This document shows positions 10,117-21,105 of a stretch of DNA of 64,000 bases, in pieces. The DNA comes from Bathynomus jamesi. Lineage: Eukaryota > Arthropoda > Malacostraca > Isopoda > Cirolanidae. How positions within the stretch are numbered: position 1 is the stretch's first letter; every line of letters starts with the position of its first letter. The stretch covers positions 361,001-425,000 of the forward strand of contig JAJOZX010001865.1 of NCBI GenBank assembly GCA_023014485.1, in the 5' to 3' direction. The position numbers and the translations under genes are program-made. Under the pieces are notes generated by a model that had not been told where the DNA came from, did no database searches, and saw only the letters and a list, made by a program, of their open reading frames with translations.

Positions 10117-10455
10117 CTAGTACCTTAACCAAAACATAGCAGATCTATCGGTATATTCGTCAGAATTTAGGTCTGGTTTTAGTTTATAAATAAACAAAGA
10201 TTCCATAATTTTAAGCTCAAGGTCAGAGCTTCCGGCAGCAATTACGGCGAAATTAGACTATGAAATTGGGTGGTTATTGTTGTGCGAGTGATTACGTATG
10301 AGAGAATTAGGTGGTTTCCCAAGGGGTAAATTTGTACGGACCGATTTACTGGGATGTTCGTAAATACGAGATTTTAAATGTCTTTTAGTTTTACATATAT
10401 ATGACCCCATACAGTGGTCACACTTGTATTGATAAACTATGGATGACTTTAAAAG
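10117..10455 (-). pseudogene. GIY-YIG endonuclease C-terminal part of a PLE
   Basis: The minus strand from about 10455 reads a block VYQYKCDHCMGSYICKTKRH, then LKSRIYEHPS, RNHSHNNNHP, and finally a helix KIMESLFIYKLKP, ending at the TAG at 10117-10119. This is the PLE GIY-YIG domain: CDxC zinc-binding pair, SYIxxTxRxLxxRIxEH catalytic core, and C-terminal 'ESLxIxKLKPxLN' segment. One in-frame TAG after HPIS interrupts it. The family's Gly after SYI is Cys here. The domain cuts target DNA for PLE retrotransposition. The piece is too interrupted to be active. Confidence 0.75.
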
Positions 10456-10470
10456 TGTGTATATATATAT

Positions 10471-10918
10471 ATATATTTATATATATATGTGTGTGTGTGT
10501 GTGTGTTGTGTGTGTTTTGTGGCTTATCCAAGATCTTCAACTTCATATGTCTGGTAAACAATAGAGTTCTGATTGATCGGCAATGTCCATGACTGCTAGT
10601 AATGCATGGTTAGTCCCGGGCAAAATATCAGCTAATATGGTGCCGCGCCGAAAATGCCCCATTTTATATGTGACTGCACTGCCCCATTTCGAGTGACGAA
10701 TAGCTGTATACCAATCACACGCTCGCTGACTTTCTGATTGGACAGTGATACCAAAGTGGGCTTTTAGAATTTTCTACGATAGTTGACTCTGCGCATGGCC
10801 AGGACGGATAGATAGAGAGAGAGAGGGAGAGAGAGAGCGGGAGAGAGAGAGAGGGAGAGAGAGAGAATGAATGAAAATGAAAAGTTTTATTGGCAGACTA
10901 TAGTCCATATGACAAGTA
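10471..10918. other. Gene-free spacer with (GA)n array
   Basis: Unremarkable sequence with a (GA)n microsatellite at about 10811-10865. No gene or clear repeat family was recognised. Confidence 0.6.
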
Positions 10919-10921
10919 TTA

Positions 10922-11919
10922 CACTGCCCAACAAAAAAAAAAGTTTTGCTGCTGATTTAATTCTAAGACCTTTTTCTGGATAATATTGATGTGCTGATTT
11001 CAAAAATCACCTTAGATTTTGTCCATCACATCAGGTTTTCGTGCAATGCAATATGCCTATTTTGGGTGATCCATGAAGGGCGCTTATCAAAACTGATGAT
11101 TTTTGAGACCTGTTAACATGTTTTGCTGTTAAAATTTTATGTGGAATACGCAAATCTGTGCATTAAATCTAAAGGTCATGTACAACATATTAAAATCTTG
11201 GGTATCTGTGATTTCCCCAGGTGTGAGCGTGACGTCATGATCCAAAAATCTGAAAATTATAAAGATCTTGTAAAGGATTTACTTGTAAACTTTCAGCAGT
11301 TGGGTTGCAACATGAGCATTAAAGTTCACTATCTCAACAGTCATCTGGATAAATTTCCAGAAAATCTTGGTGATGTTAGTGAAGAGCAAGTGAAAGGTTC
11401 CACCAAGATATCAAAGTAATGGAAAAACGATACCAAGGAAGATGGGATACCCATATGATGGCTGACGACTGCTGGAGCCTGCAAAGAGATTGTCTTGACA
11501 TCTCTCATTCTAGGAAGTCCTATAAGAGAAAATTTATCAGCACTGAAAAGTAAGAAAACAAGAAAAAGACAATGTTAAGAAAACTGGTCCCGTGCTTGCT
11601 TTAATATGGATTCATTTTTTGCTTATTTAAACACTTTTAATCACTTTATGTGTAATATTACCATTGTATATTAAAGTTCACTCCCTGCACAATTGTTTAC
11701 TTTTCCATGCTGATTCTGAGTATGTAAAAACTTATTTTTTGAAAAGAAAAAAATTGGGCATAACCCTGCCAAAATGCGATATCTCCAAAATATCCGTATT
11801 TGATTGCTCGAAAACCTGACGTGATAGGCAAAAACTAAGGTGATTTTTTAAATCAGCACACCAAAGGTACCTGAAAACAGGTGTTAGAATTAAATCAGCA
11901 AAATTGGTGTTGGGCAGTG
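10922..11919. mobile_element. CACTG-ended DNA transposon (CMC-like), internally deleted copy
   Basis: 998 bp with terminal inverted repeats starting CACTGCCCAACA; several further blocks match (TTTTGCTG, TGATTTAATTCTAA). TTA duplications flank it at 10919-10921 and 11920-11922. CAC-type termini with a 3-bp duplication fit the CACTA/Mirage/Chapaev group. Its coding remnant is homologous to the protein of the larger element at 18174-20816. Confidence 0.75.
11123..11560 (+). pseudogene. C-terminal remnant of the CACTG-transposon protein
   Basis: The open frame 11123-11419 contains NYKDLVKDLLVNFQQLGC, MSIKVHYLNSHLDKF and ENLGDVSEEQ. The following sequence in a shifted frame carries HQDI, MEKRYQGRWDTHMM and then a Trp/Cys-rich end. 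The same blocks occur in the protein at 18498-20314 (MSLKLHYLHSHLDFF, NLGDVSEEHGE, MEKRYQGHWDASMM). Only the C-terminal fifth of that protein is present and it is frameshifted at 11395-11400, so this copy is non-autonomous. This protein type is common in arthropod genomes; its catalytic mechanism is unknown to me. Confidence 0.7.
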
Positions 11920-12099
11920 TTATTAATACAATGCCAGTTTACATACTAAGTATAGAAATATATACAACTGATTAGAAATAATAACGATAATAATGATAAA
12001 CTATATGTGTTCTGTGACAAAAAGGCAGAGAAAGAGAGACTGAAAAACACAAATATGTGTTGAATACCTTTATAAGATTTTATTTATATAAATTTAATG

Positions 12100-12215
12100 A
12101 GCTGACTTTGGTGTAGGAATTCCTCCGCACTTCAAAGGTTGTGCCGAATATTGGAATCCGAACCACACCCCACCAGTAGCCCAGCGTCTTAACCACTAGG
12201 TCACCCATTTATCTA
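12100..12215 (-). repeat. tRNA-derived SINE
   Basis: Minus strand: A-box region TGACCTAGTGGTTAAGACGC and B-box GGTTCGGATTCC, spaced as in a tRNA, then a tRNA-unrelated body. Same family as the copy at 21955-22065. Confidence 0.7.
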
Positions 12216-12231
12216 CCAACCATTTTCTTTA

Positions 12232-12352
12232 TTGTGTGGAAGGATGAACAGCCGGTTTTGCAGCGCGCCGTCACCGGGCTTCGACCCCGGGACCGGTGGA
12301 TTTGTATTCATCGACGCTAACCACTACACCAGTGAGGTTTTGTTATATGAAC
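12232..12352 (-). repeat. tRNA-derived SINE, second family
   Basis: Minus strand: A-box CTGGTGTAGTGGTTAGCG, B-box GGGTCGAAGCCC, then CCCGGTGACGGCGCGC. The A-box recalls tRNA-Glu/Asp types. It lacks a CCA-ready acceptor stem, so it is not a functional tRNA gene. A (GT)n block lies at 12519-12545. Confidence 0.65.
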
Positions 12353-12514
12353 TTAGCGATATGCATACAGCACCCCGGCTCATTCGATTCATTATTCTCT
12401 GGAGTGTATTCGCTTCCATTTTTAAAAGTCTGTGCCCTGGGGTTCACCATACAGTTACTGCTCAAAACCAATGTTGCTTCAATCTCACTGATCGTCGGGG
12501 AGCGGTGTTACAGC

Positions 12515-12549
<35 letters not shown>

Positions 12550-12599
12550 AGGCTGATCTGGAGACTTCAAAATGTGTATGATATTAATAATAATAATAT

Positions 12600-12940
12600 T
12601 AATTAATGGTTTAGAAATTTGGCATGGTTTTTTCACAAAAAACTTTGTTAAAGTAAAAAATAATAATGATAATTATAACAATAATAAATGATAATAAGAG
12701 AGAGAGAGAATTAATGAAAATCCATAATTGCTAGCCTAGCCTATTCAGCTAGCTAATGTTTAAAACTTTTATAAAGAATGCTTAAAATATTTACTTATTT
12801 CGGGTTTATAAATTGCTCATTAAAATTCTAGATGAAAATTTATTTTAAACACTAAATTTATAATTGGGATCCAGTCGGGTGAGGCTCTTACTAGATAAAA
12901 TTATGTCAAAATCTTAAGTGATTAGGTGGAATTCATTAAC
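12600..12940. other. AT-rich spacer
   Basis: Poly-AAT-type simple sequence and a short (GA)n tract; no gene seen. Confidence 0.6.
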
Positions 12941-12944
12941 TAAT

Positions 12945-13380
12945 TTTTTCTTCGCGCCCATTTCAACCTTTATCCGTATCCGTCTCTGATCCTTTTTTCT
13001 TCGTGCTCATTTCAACCTTTATTTGTACCTGTCTCTGATTCTTTTTTCTTCGCGCCCATTTCAATCTTTATCCGTACCGTCTCTGGCATAGAGTGTCTTG
13101 ATAACGGAGCGAAATGTTTTCATTTTAACCTCGATTTACTTCATCCAGTAATATATATATATATATATATATATATGGGTTAAAATCTATTCCGATAATG
13201 TAGATATACATTCCTTCTAATTATCAAGGATGAAATTCTCAAATTAGTGCTTTTTTCTTCGCGTCCCATTTCAACCTTTTTCTGTCCCTGGCCGATTGTC
13301 TTGATGACGGAGGGAAATGTTTCAATTTAACCTCGAATTACTACATCGAGCAATATATATATATATATATATAATGTGTA
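12945..13380. repeat. Short tandem repeats flanking (AT)n arrays
   Basis: A unit of about 60 bp with CTTTTTTCTTCGCGCCCATT and 'TTTCAACCTTTATCCGTA' occurs three times at 12945-13085 and again at 13254-13290. After two of these blocks a near-identical segment (TTGAT-ACGGAG-GAAATG, then TTTAACCTCGA) runs into an (AT)n array, at 13142 and at 13356. It looks like two copies of one retroelement 3' end, possibly a PLE. Confidence 0.5.
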
Positions 13381-13522
13381 GATGTGTAATTAAAAAATTT
13401 ACAGAAAGCTCGAAACCGTATTACACTTTAAGACTGCTTTCCGTCGTAGTGGTGAATAATATAATATTGAGGTGATGATGATGTGATGCAATTAAGGAAA
13501 AATACATGAAATTATATATATG

Positions 13523-13555
<33 letters not shown>

Positions 13556-13920
13556 AACAAACGAAGTTGTGTGTGGTTTTAATTCGGGCCATCATGAATT
13601 TCCTATATATTTTCGAATAAATGAATTTACCTCCAATAATTCGACTAAATAAGCAGAATGATATAGGTGTGTTTTATTATTCTATTAATAATGATAAATC
13701 TTAATTATATTGCCTGAAAAGGCTTGTGGTCAAGAGTTCGATGAGGGAGCGAGGAGGGAGGTAGTTTGTGGGTTCCTAAAGGTCGTGCTGCTTTACCGCG
13801 CTTAATCCTGAAAACAATAAAAAATTTGAGGATTAGGAGTGTTCACTATAAGTCCAAAACAAAGTGAATTAACATGTCGTTATTGGGGAAGAAATATATA
13901 TATATATATTAGGGTCATGT
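13381..13920. other. AT-rich spacer with (AT)n arrays
   Basis: (AT)n at 13515-13554 and 13895-13909. No gene or repeat family recognised. Confidence 0.5.
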
Positions 13921-13929
13921 GCAGTGGCG

Positions 13930-14690
13930 GCTCGTGACTTTCAGTTATGGGGGTGCTGCCTCAGAAATTGCGAACAATTGTGTCGATTATGTATATATAT
14001 ATATGAGAGAGAGAGGAAGTCGAATAGATAAATAGATAACTACTCACTACTCAGTCATAAAAATAATTAAAGTAGTCATAAAATCAATTATAGGGTACTT
14101 ACGCTTAACGGGTAATTTCGAATTTGCCAAAAATTTTTATTTATAAACAAATTCCATTCTTCTGTTTTTATTCTGAGCGAAAAACTATTCTAAGAAATGA
14201 AAGCTATATATTGTAAATAATCCAATTATTATATAATTAACTTCAATCTCACGACAAAAAATAAATGATAACGAATCATTGATAAATGCAATTCGGAAAT
14301 TAAATTTCCAATTAGCAAACGATACAGCAACACAACTACCACGTCAAACAAACAAATCGGCACTGCTCTGTCCACAGTGCTTTGGATCCTCTTAAACCCG
14401 CGATTCTGACTCGCTCTTCGTACGTCCGCCACCGAGGTTTCAAGCGTTTCGAACAAAATCTGGAACTGTTAAGTACGCAGTTCCACGGGAAGGCTGAAGC
14501 TACTTTCGTGATTCATTCGTTCGGCATTGAAATAGTTTAAGGAAAAAAGGATATAATCTGATTTAAAAACTCAAAGTTCATTGACAAAAAACAATCAGAG
14601 AGGCTATTTTAAATATTTAAATATAAAGATCATAAGATCATGGGGGTGCTGCAGTTCCACAGTGCCTACCTGCGAGCCGCTCCTGTCACT
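13930..14690. mobile_element. hAT-like MITE with CAGTGGCGGCTCGTGA end
   Basis: About 770 bp. The left end is CAGTGGCGGCTCGTGAC with TGGGGGTGCTGC inside. The right end carries the complementary blocks (GGGGGTGCTGCAGTTCC, then GCGAGCCGCTCCTG). An imperfect 8-bp duplication, GTCATGTG against CTCATGTG, may flank it. A minus-strand frame at 14229-14456 begins ETLETSVADVRRASQNRG and may be a remnant of the parent transposase, which I do not recognise. Confidence 0.5.
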
Positions 14691-14906
14691 CATGTGGCTA
14701 TTTCTAAAACGGACGTTTAAATCACAGTTTAATTGGAAAGATTGATCGTTCATTTATCCTTTTATGCGGGAATGTATTCTCGCCTTCATTTCCCTGACGA
14801 CGCACGAATACAGGGAGGGAATCAATACAATTCTTCTGATTATGCATTAGAGCCCGCCTAAAGGGCCAAATTAAATAAGTAGAGGAGCTTCACAATTATT
14901 CACATT

Positions 14907-15735
14907 GGGTATAATTCATCACCGCTAACTTAACTCCGCCGACTCAACTCCGCCGACTCAACTCCAGCCAACTCAATTCCAGCCAACTCAACTCCAGCCA
15001 ACTCATCGCCGCCAACTCAACTCCAAATGCACCGTTGCCAAATAATATTCGATAGTTTCCTTGCGTTAATTTCAGGCTGCCATGAACCCAATGGACGCAA
15101 AAAACCCAATACCGAACAGTTTCTGGTAGGTGATCTTTACGGGGGCTCTGCCCCCGTACCCCCGAGACTTAAATTATACAGATGATAATGTATTAACATG
15201 TGCCCACCATGGCTGGGTACCAGGAACAAAAATACTATCTGAAAATTTATAGATGCCTTATACAAAATACAGAAGAGTCGAGATATGTATCTCGAACAAC
15301 TTGTAGGAGGTCATGCTCCATCTTAAAAGTTAAAAAAGATATCGTGATGCTGATGACCGTATATTAAAACTGGCTTTAAGCTTTGAGCAACGATCACCAT
15401 TAGAATATTTACGTGCGATTGCCTACAATTACCACTAATTAAAATCTGAACCTTTTAATCTTTTTTTAACGAGTAGAATAAAGAGTTTCTAACAATTTTT
15501 AACTTTTTAAAGCTCTAACCTTCAAAAATAAATTTAATTAATTTAAAAAAAAAATGGAGTTGAGTCGGCGGAGTTGAGTTGGCGGCGATGCAGTTGGCTG
15601 GAGTTGAGTTGGCTGGGGTTGAGTTGGCTGGAGTTGAGTTGGCTGGAGTTGAGTTGGCTCTGGTTGAGTTGGCTGGAGTTGAGTCGGCGGAGTTGAGTTG
15701 GCGGCGATGAGTTGGCGGTGATGAATCGTCCCATC
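14907..15735. mobile_element. Foldback-type element with 15-bp subterminal repeats
   Basis: Two inverted arms built of a 15-bp unit (ACTCAACTCCAGCCA and variants) lie at about 14930-15025 and, as the complement, at 15553-15720. Both outer ends read ATTCATCACCGC. The middle 500 bp is AT-rich with a GC hairpin (ACGGGGGCTCTGCCCCCGT near 15138). Long inverted arms of short tandem repeats are typical of foldback elements. The frames encoding PTQLQ repeats are translations of the 15-bp unit, not genes. Confidence 0.65.
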
Positions 15736-15739
15736 CCGC

Positions 15740-16687
15740 AATTATTCAGGGCTATTCAATATTTCAGGAGGAAGATTTTTGTGGTTCCAGCTAATTCGGC
15801 TTATTATTGTGTATATATAAATTAGACGTGTGGCTGAATAAACCATTATTTTGTAATTAAAAACTTATTTTTCTGAATATCAACATGAAAATTGAACATT
15901 AATTAGTATGTATTTTTTAAAAACTTTTAAACATAAATTCAATGAAAATCGAATGAGAGTTTTTCATAAATTGTATTAAGGGAGGACTTTTGGAGCGCTA
16001 AGTGTTTTAAAAGTCTCTTGATTGGTTTTACTCGCGAGATATTAAAGCCGTTTGAAGGAATAAATTCTTTTTAGTACAAATTTTATTTTTTTACTTTTGA
16101 AGTTGTAATTCGTGGCAGCCCCTTTAAAGGAAAATTTTTAATAAGTGGAAAGGCAAACAACAAGCGTCCCGCGAATGCTTGGCCGTAAGATAGATATGGG
16201 ACTTAAATTTGATGACGTATCTAAGTAGACAGTACCACAGAGGTTTGCTTCTGGTATACGAGGTATAAAGAGAGAGAGAGAGAGAAGTTTGCGTGTATTA
16301 TTTTAGTATTATTATTTAAAGGTGCTGTAGTGAATACTGCTTGGAAAATAAACGGAGTTTCAGTTCACTTCGTTTCGGATTAAAATCTCGACGAAGGTTA
16401 TTAGCGTTCGGTCGAGTCGAAATTTTACCTGTCGCCCCATCCATGCATTTCAGAAATAAAATTCAGGTGTTCAGACGCCGGTCTTGCACGTCAATAAGTT
16501 TATAGATAGGCGTTTTAAGATTTTCCATAAATCTTAATAATGGTAAGAAGCATAAAGTACTAGGTATCGGGACACTGTTGACGAATTTATTTTATTTTAA
16601 ATATAATAATAATTCTTAATAATGTATATAGAGAACATAGAGTCGATACAAAAATTAATTTTTAGCACTAATTAACAAGAGTTTCAG
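15740..16687. other. Gene-free AT-rich sequence
   Basis: No gene seen. A (GA)n tract lies at 16270-16287. The stretch 16190-16500 has higher complexity, with a TATA-like GGTATAAAG and an AATAAA, and could be a solo LTR or an old 3' end, but no matching partner is in the window. Confidence 0.4.
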
Positions 16688-16689
16688 CA

Positions 16690-16782
<93 letters not shown>

Positions 16783-16790
16783 CATATATA
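16688..16790. repeat. (AT)n microsatellite
   Basis: About 100 bp of nearly pure AT dinucleotide repeats with a few C interruptions, 65 bp upstream of the mariner at 16858. Confidence 0.95.
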
Positions 16791-16966
16791 CTGCATTAAA
16801 TAACTGATTCCATTCTGTTTTTAAATATAATAATTCTTAATAATTATAAATAATGTACGAGGGCCACTCAATATATTTTGACCCACCATTTTTTTTTCTT
16901 TCTAAGTTTCCTTGTAAGTTCTAGAAATTTTGTACACAAGTAGTTACATACCTTTTTTACAAGTTT

Positions 16967-18002
16967 TTATTTTACCACATAGTCTCCATCCTTTTCTACG
17001 GCTTTCCTCCACCTCGAAACAAGGGGCTTTATTCCTTGCTGGTAAAAGTCCGCTGGGTTCCGCTGGAGCCGCCTCTTAACCTCCTCAACAACCTCATCGT
17101 CACCTGAAACTTTCTTCCACGAATAACGTCCTTCATTGGCCCAAACAAATGGAAGTCCGAAGGTACCATATCCGGACAGTATGGTGGGAGGGGTAACACA
17201 GTCAAACGCATTTTTGTGATAGCCTCTCTTGTTTGCAAATTGTTGTGTGGTCTTGCGTTATCGTGCGAAAAAAGGACGTCTTCCACTTTTCTCTCCGGTC
17301 GAACCCGCTTTATACATCTTTGGAGTCTGTAGGGTAGCAATATATGCCTCTGAGTTGATTGTTTGTCCTCTCTTCATAATGTCCACCACCAGAATCATCC
17401 CTTTCATGTCCCAGAAGATGGTGCCCACATTCTTTCCAGCAGAGGGAGCTATTTTGAACTTTTTCTTGCGTGGGGAGTCTGCGTGATGCCACTCCATAGA
17501 TTGGCGTTTTGTTTCAGGTTCAAAGGGTTATGCAAGTCTCATCCCGTCACAATTCGTGAAAGGAAGTCATCCCCTTCTGTCTCGTATTGAACCAATGACT
17601 CAGAAGCAATTTCTTTTCTTTGGGCTGTGTGATCTTCAGTCAGTTCGCGAGGAACAAACCGTGAACACACTTTTGCGTGCCCTAGTTGTTGAATTATCGT
17701 ATTCACATTTCCTTCACTAATTCCTAGCTCCAGTGATAGCTCCTTGTATGTGACGCTCCGATTTGATCGAATGATGCTGTTAGCACGTTGCACAGTGTGA
17801 GATGTCACAGCCGATGCCGGGCGACCGCTGCGTGGCTCATCATCGAGGCTGGCTCTCCCTCTCTCCGATGATCGAAGCGTCCAACTGTGCTTCGATCAAC
17901 AACAGCAACTCCGTAAACGTTTTGTAGACGTTTCTGAATATTTCTAACTGTTTCCTTCTCTGCGGTTAAGAACTCGATAACAGCTCTCTGTTTACGACAC
18001 AC
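16967..18002 (-). pseudogene. DD34D mariner transposase, heavily mutated
   Basis: Start MCRKQRAVIEFLTAEKET at 18002, then a helix-turn-helix region. Later fragments in several frames include GHERDDSGG, then DNARPHNNLQ and YCPDMVPSDFHLFGPMK, which hold the second and third catalytic Asp with 34 residues between them, the mariner DD34D signature. The C-terminal WRKAVEKDGDYV ends at a TAA at 16967-16969. At least five frame changes or stops lie between 17340 and 17800, so it is inactive. The usual PHPPYSPDLAPSD motif is PLPPYCPDMVPSD here. The gene's 5' flank contains the CACTG-transposon insertion at 18174. Confidence 0.8.
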
Positions 18003-18173
18003 ATCACTGTCTAACCCATTTTCGAAACTGCGTTAACCATCGGTTTTATACAAGGGCGTTTAAAAGCGGTTTTATACAAGACGGAAAGGTTCAAACTCTA
18101 AAAATTAGGTTATGTGAAGCGAAGAAAGTTCAAACTTACTGCCCAAAAGACATTTCAGCCCCGTGGCCTATTA

Positions 18174-20816
18174 CACTGGGTAACAAAATTTGAAAAAATT
18201 TCTGTTTATTGTGACTTTTCTGTCGTTTCTTAATGATTTCGGGGCGCTGATTCCAAAAATGATATTGGTTTTGCTCTATCATCAACCGTTTCAAAAATAT
18301 AGGTTATCACACTTTTCATATGGCAAAGTATATAAAGAAGGCTAACAAATATTTTCTGAAAATAAAAACACTATTGGAAATTAATGTTTATTGAGCCAAA
18401 ATTGTTTGACAAACCCAAAATGGTGCAAAGGATATAATATATATCATGAGGAGAACCGACAAAAGAATAACAAGCCTTGTTATGCAGAGTGCGTTCCTTA
18501 AAAATGCACTGAAGAACGCGATTTCCGCGTATGAACATTATTATCCTTTCTGAATAGCGACCATACGTAGTCTCCCATCATGGAAGCATCCCAATGGCCC
18601 TGGTACCTTTTCTCCATCGTTTGAATATCTTGATGGAATATTTCGCCATGTTCTTCACTCACATCGCCCAGGTTATCACGAAAAAAGTCTAGATGTGAAT
18701 GCAGATAGTGTAATTTTAAAGACATACGGCACCCCATTTTGCCGTAGCACTTTATCAAGTTTGACACTAACTCCTTATAGTTTGGTGCTTTATGTTTGCC
18801 TAAAAACCCACGAACCACATCACGGAAAGCACACCAAGCCTCTTTTTCGATCGGAGTCATCTTGGCTTCAAGGTTCTTTGAATTCAACAGCGCCTTGACT
18901 TGTGGTCCTACAAAGATGCCAGCCTTGACTTTGGCCTCAGAGAGTTTAGGGAACATGACCCGAATCTGTTGGAAAACTTCCCCTCCAAAATCTAACGCAG
19001 TTACAAACTGCTTAATTAGACCCAACTTAATATGGAGAGGTGGTAACAGAACTATGTCAGGCTTCACAAGAGGTTCCCTGAGTACATTGTACTTTCCTGG
19101 TTGCAGTCCTTCACGTGGAGGCCACTGAACTGTTTTATAATGCTCAGTTGAAGCCCTGCTAACCCACAGGCAAAGAAAACATGAATATTTAGTAAACTCT
19201 CCTTGTAAACATAACAGGAAACCAATCATTTTGAAGTCACCACACACGTCCCAGTTATATTGTTCATACCTGATTTGAGTGAGCAGTTGTTTGACATTTT
19301 CATAGTCCTCTTTCATTTGAACAGAATGTGCAACTGGTATAGATGGATATTTGTTCCCATTGTGGAGTAGAACAGCTTTTAAACTCCGAGTTGAACTGTC
19401 AATAAACGGGCGCCACTCTGACGGTATAAGTGTTAATCCAATATCTGTGAATAAACCATTAACCTCGCTGCAATAACAGAGAGAGCTATTGACATCGTAG
19501 AACCTTGCAAACTCTTCATGCCGCTTTCGGTATACAGTGCTCTTGCAGTCTTCTCCAAGCAAATTCCACTCTGAGTCTGGAGGTCAGATGCTCAGACCCT
19601 GATTTCGTCAGACCCAAATCTCTAATTAAGTCGTCCAATTCCCTCTGATTTGGAAAGTGAGGGTTTGTACTGAAAGTTACTGTATATTCTTCATCATGAC
19701 TGTCCTCACCAGCCGACATCTCAGATGAACTAGCTGCATCCTCATTTTCAACCTGCAAGGCAAAGAAACAAAATATAGGCATAGCTATATATGTAGAAGA
19801 GCATCAGCACTAAGAAAAATCAACACATAATGACCCACAGTCTGTAAATACAGAAGGTAAAGTAATGGATAGATACCTGTTCTGGTGGACGTGGTATTGG
19901 AAGACCTTCACCATGTGGTACAGGAGCTATGGACGACGCTATGCTTGAATACTGAAGAGTCTGCCTTCCTTTAACTTTCCTGTACTTAGAAACATCTACC
20001 ATGCAGTAGTAGCAATCGTCGTGGTGGCTCTTTGGTTCTCTCCATATTCTGGGTACCGCAAAGGGCATTGCCTTGCGTACTCCCCGCAGCCACCCTTCAA
20101 GTGTGGAGCGGCAGCTTCCACAGATCACATGGGGTGCCCAGGGCTTATCTTGGTCACCCATAGGCATACCAAAATAGAGCCGATACGCGATCCAGAACTT
20201 GGTGCCTTTCACAATCTTGTGCGATACTTGCTTGGGGCCTATGTAATACCCACAAACGTAGCAGAATATATCCGGCGAGTGTTTACAAGCTCTAGTTGCC
20301 ATTCTCTTTACCAAACTGTACTACATTAATCATAACCTGCAGATATAGAGAGAAGAGTTATTAAATCTGCAACAGATTACAGATTCCAGAAAAAAGATGT
20401 ATTCACAACACTGAAATAATGTTCGCAATAAAAAAGGATCGATAACACTCAAATCGTCAGCACAGAGAAGCACAGAAACACAGTACCTCAGTGTTGGTAA
20501 CCATCAGACAAACAACCTGTTTTCTTTGTGTGCTCACACTTACTGACTTCTCAGACTCTGCGCTCTTCTTTATATAGTACAGTGAAAGTTTCGGGCAATT
20601 TCTAGAGCAAGAAACTGTCAACGAACATCCGGATTGTTCTCAACAATTCCTGATTATTCTGATATTGCTGCGCCCATAATAACATTATACTGGTAAAGCA
20701 TGAAAAATGGATTATCTCTGAAACCATTGATGATACACACAAACCAAGGCCAGATTTGGACTCAGCGCCCACAAATGTATATAAAAACAAAAAATTATGT
20801 ATAAACAGAATCAGTG
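18174..20816 (-). mobile_element. CACTG-ended DNA transposon (CMC-like), near full-length
   Basis: About 2.64 kb inside the mariner. The left end is CACTGGGTAACAAAATTTG; the right end is the complement of CACTG. TTA flanks both sides (18171-18173 and 20817-20819), the same 3-bp target as the copy at 10922. Beyond the terminal 5 bp the two ends match poorly, so the right boundary is less certain. It carries one intron-containing gene on the minus strand. Confidence 0.65.
18498..20314 (-). pseudogene. CACTG-transposon protein with intron, one frameshift
   Basis: Exon 1 runs from ATG 20314 to 19877 and encodes a zinc-binding domain: FCYVCGYYIG, YFGMPMGDQDKPWAPH, ICGSCRSTL, AVPRIWREP and DCYYCMVD. 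A GT-AG intron follows at 19876-19753 (CAG/GTATCT donor, TTGCCTTGCAG acceptor). Exon 2 starts VENEDAASSSEM and continues to LTSRLR, where a one-base shift near 19565 breaks the frame. The rest (WNLLGEDCKS, FIDSSTRSLKAVLLHNGNK, CFLCLWVSRAS, LLPPLHIKLGLIKQF, MEKRYQGHWDASMM) runs open to 18498. The family is frequent in arthropods. CACTG ends suggest a CMC-type transposase, but I cannot identify the catalytic triad. A second acceptor-like site (TATATCTGCAG) near 20339 may mark a 5' UTR intron. Confidence 0.65.
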
Positions 20817-20950
20817 TTACACTGTTATTTAGCTAAGAAAAAAGGGTGAGACAAAATATATTGAGTGCCCCTAGTATATACAAGAGAGAGAATCACTATA
20901 AAAAATAATTTTTAGCACTAATTGGTATATTATTAAATGGACTGCCTTGG

Positions 20951-20954
20951 ATAT

Positions 20955-20999
<45 letters not shown>
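20951..20999. repeat. (AT)n microsatellite
   Basis: Pure (AT)n array shortly after the mariner's right end. Confidence 0.95.
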
Positions 21000-21001
<2 letters not shown>

Positions 21002-21017
21002 CGCCCCTAGGAGTCAA

Positions 21018-21105
21018 CCCTTTACTGCCCAAAAGGACAAATTTCTAACCTTTCAAATACACGCATTCATAACTTGACCCTTCGAAATAATTGGGCAGTA
21101 AAGGG
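21018..21105. mobile_element. Short piggyBac-like MITE
   Basis: 88 bp with perfect 15-bp inverted ends CCCTTTACTGCCCAA. The flanks are TCAA on the left and TTAA on the right. CCC-type ends next to TTAA are typical of piggyBac; the left site has one mismatch. Confidence 0.6.

Larger units (their letters stand above)
9812..10470 (-). mobile_element. Penelope-like element (PLE), 5'-truncated
   Basis: The minus strand carries, in order, a GIY-YIG endonuclease end, an A-rich 3' region with an internal near-tandem repeat of about 65-70 bp (9960-10110), and a hammerhead-ribozyme motif. That is the order expected at a PLE 3' end. The reverse transcriptase is absent. A (TA)n/(GT)n tract at 10458-10505 borders the truncated 5' side. 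Confidence 0.7.
16858..20874 (-). mobile_element. DD34D mariner split by a later CACTG-ended transposon
   Basis: Left end CGAGGGCCACTCAATATATT; the right end reads TTGAGTGCCCCTAG, the matching complement. TA duplications lie at 16856-16857 and 20875-20876. Without the 2.6-kb insert at 18174-20816 the element would be about 1.37 kb, close to the normal mariner size. The transposase reads on the minus strand. Confidence 0.85.

Noticed and set aside
12232..12352. A possible tRNA gene
   Set aside because: Only pol III A- and B-box similarity is present; no acceptor stem or complete cloverleaf, and the sequence continues as a SINE body.
13254..13375. Hammerhead ribozyme in the TTGATGACGGAGGGAAATG segment
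   Set aside because: The core would need an extra base in CTGATGA and has no pairable stem II.
14907..15030. CRISPR-like array
   Set aside because: The repeats are contiguous 15-bp units without spacers, and the genome is clearly eukaryotic.
15538..15741. Frames with PTQLQPTQ repeats
   Set aside because: Direct translation of the 15-bp tandem units of the foldback arm.
16190..16500. Possible solo LTR with TATA-like box and AATAAA
   Set aside because: No partner LTR, no TG...CA boundary pair with target duplication, no gag-pol sequence in the window.
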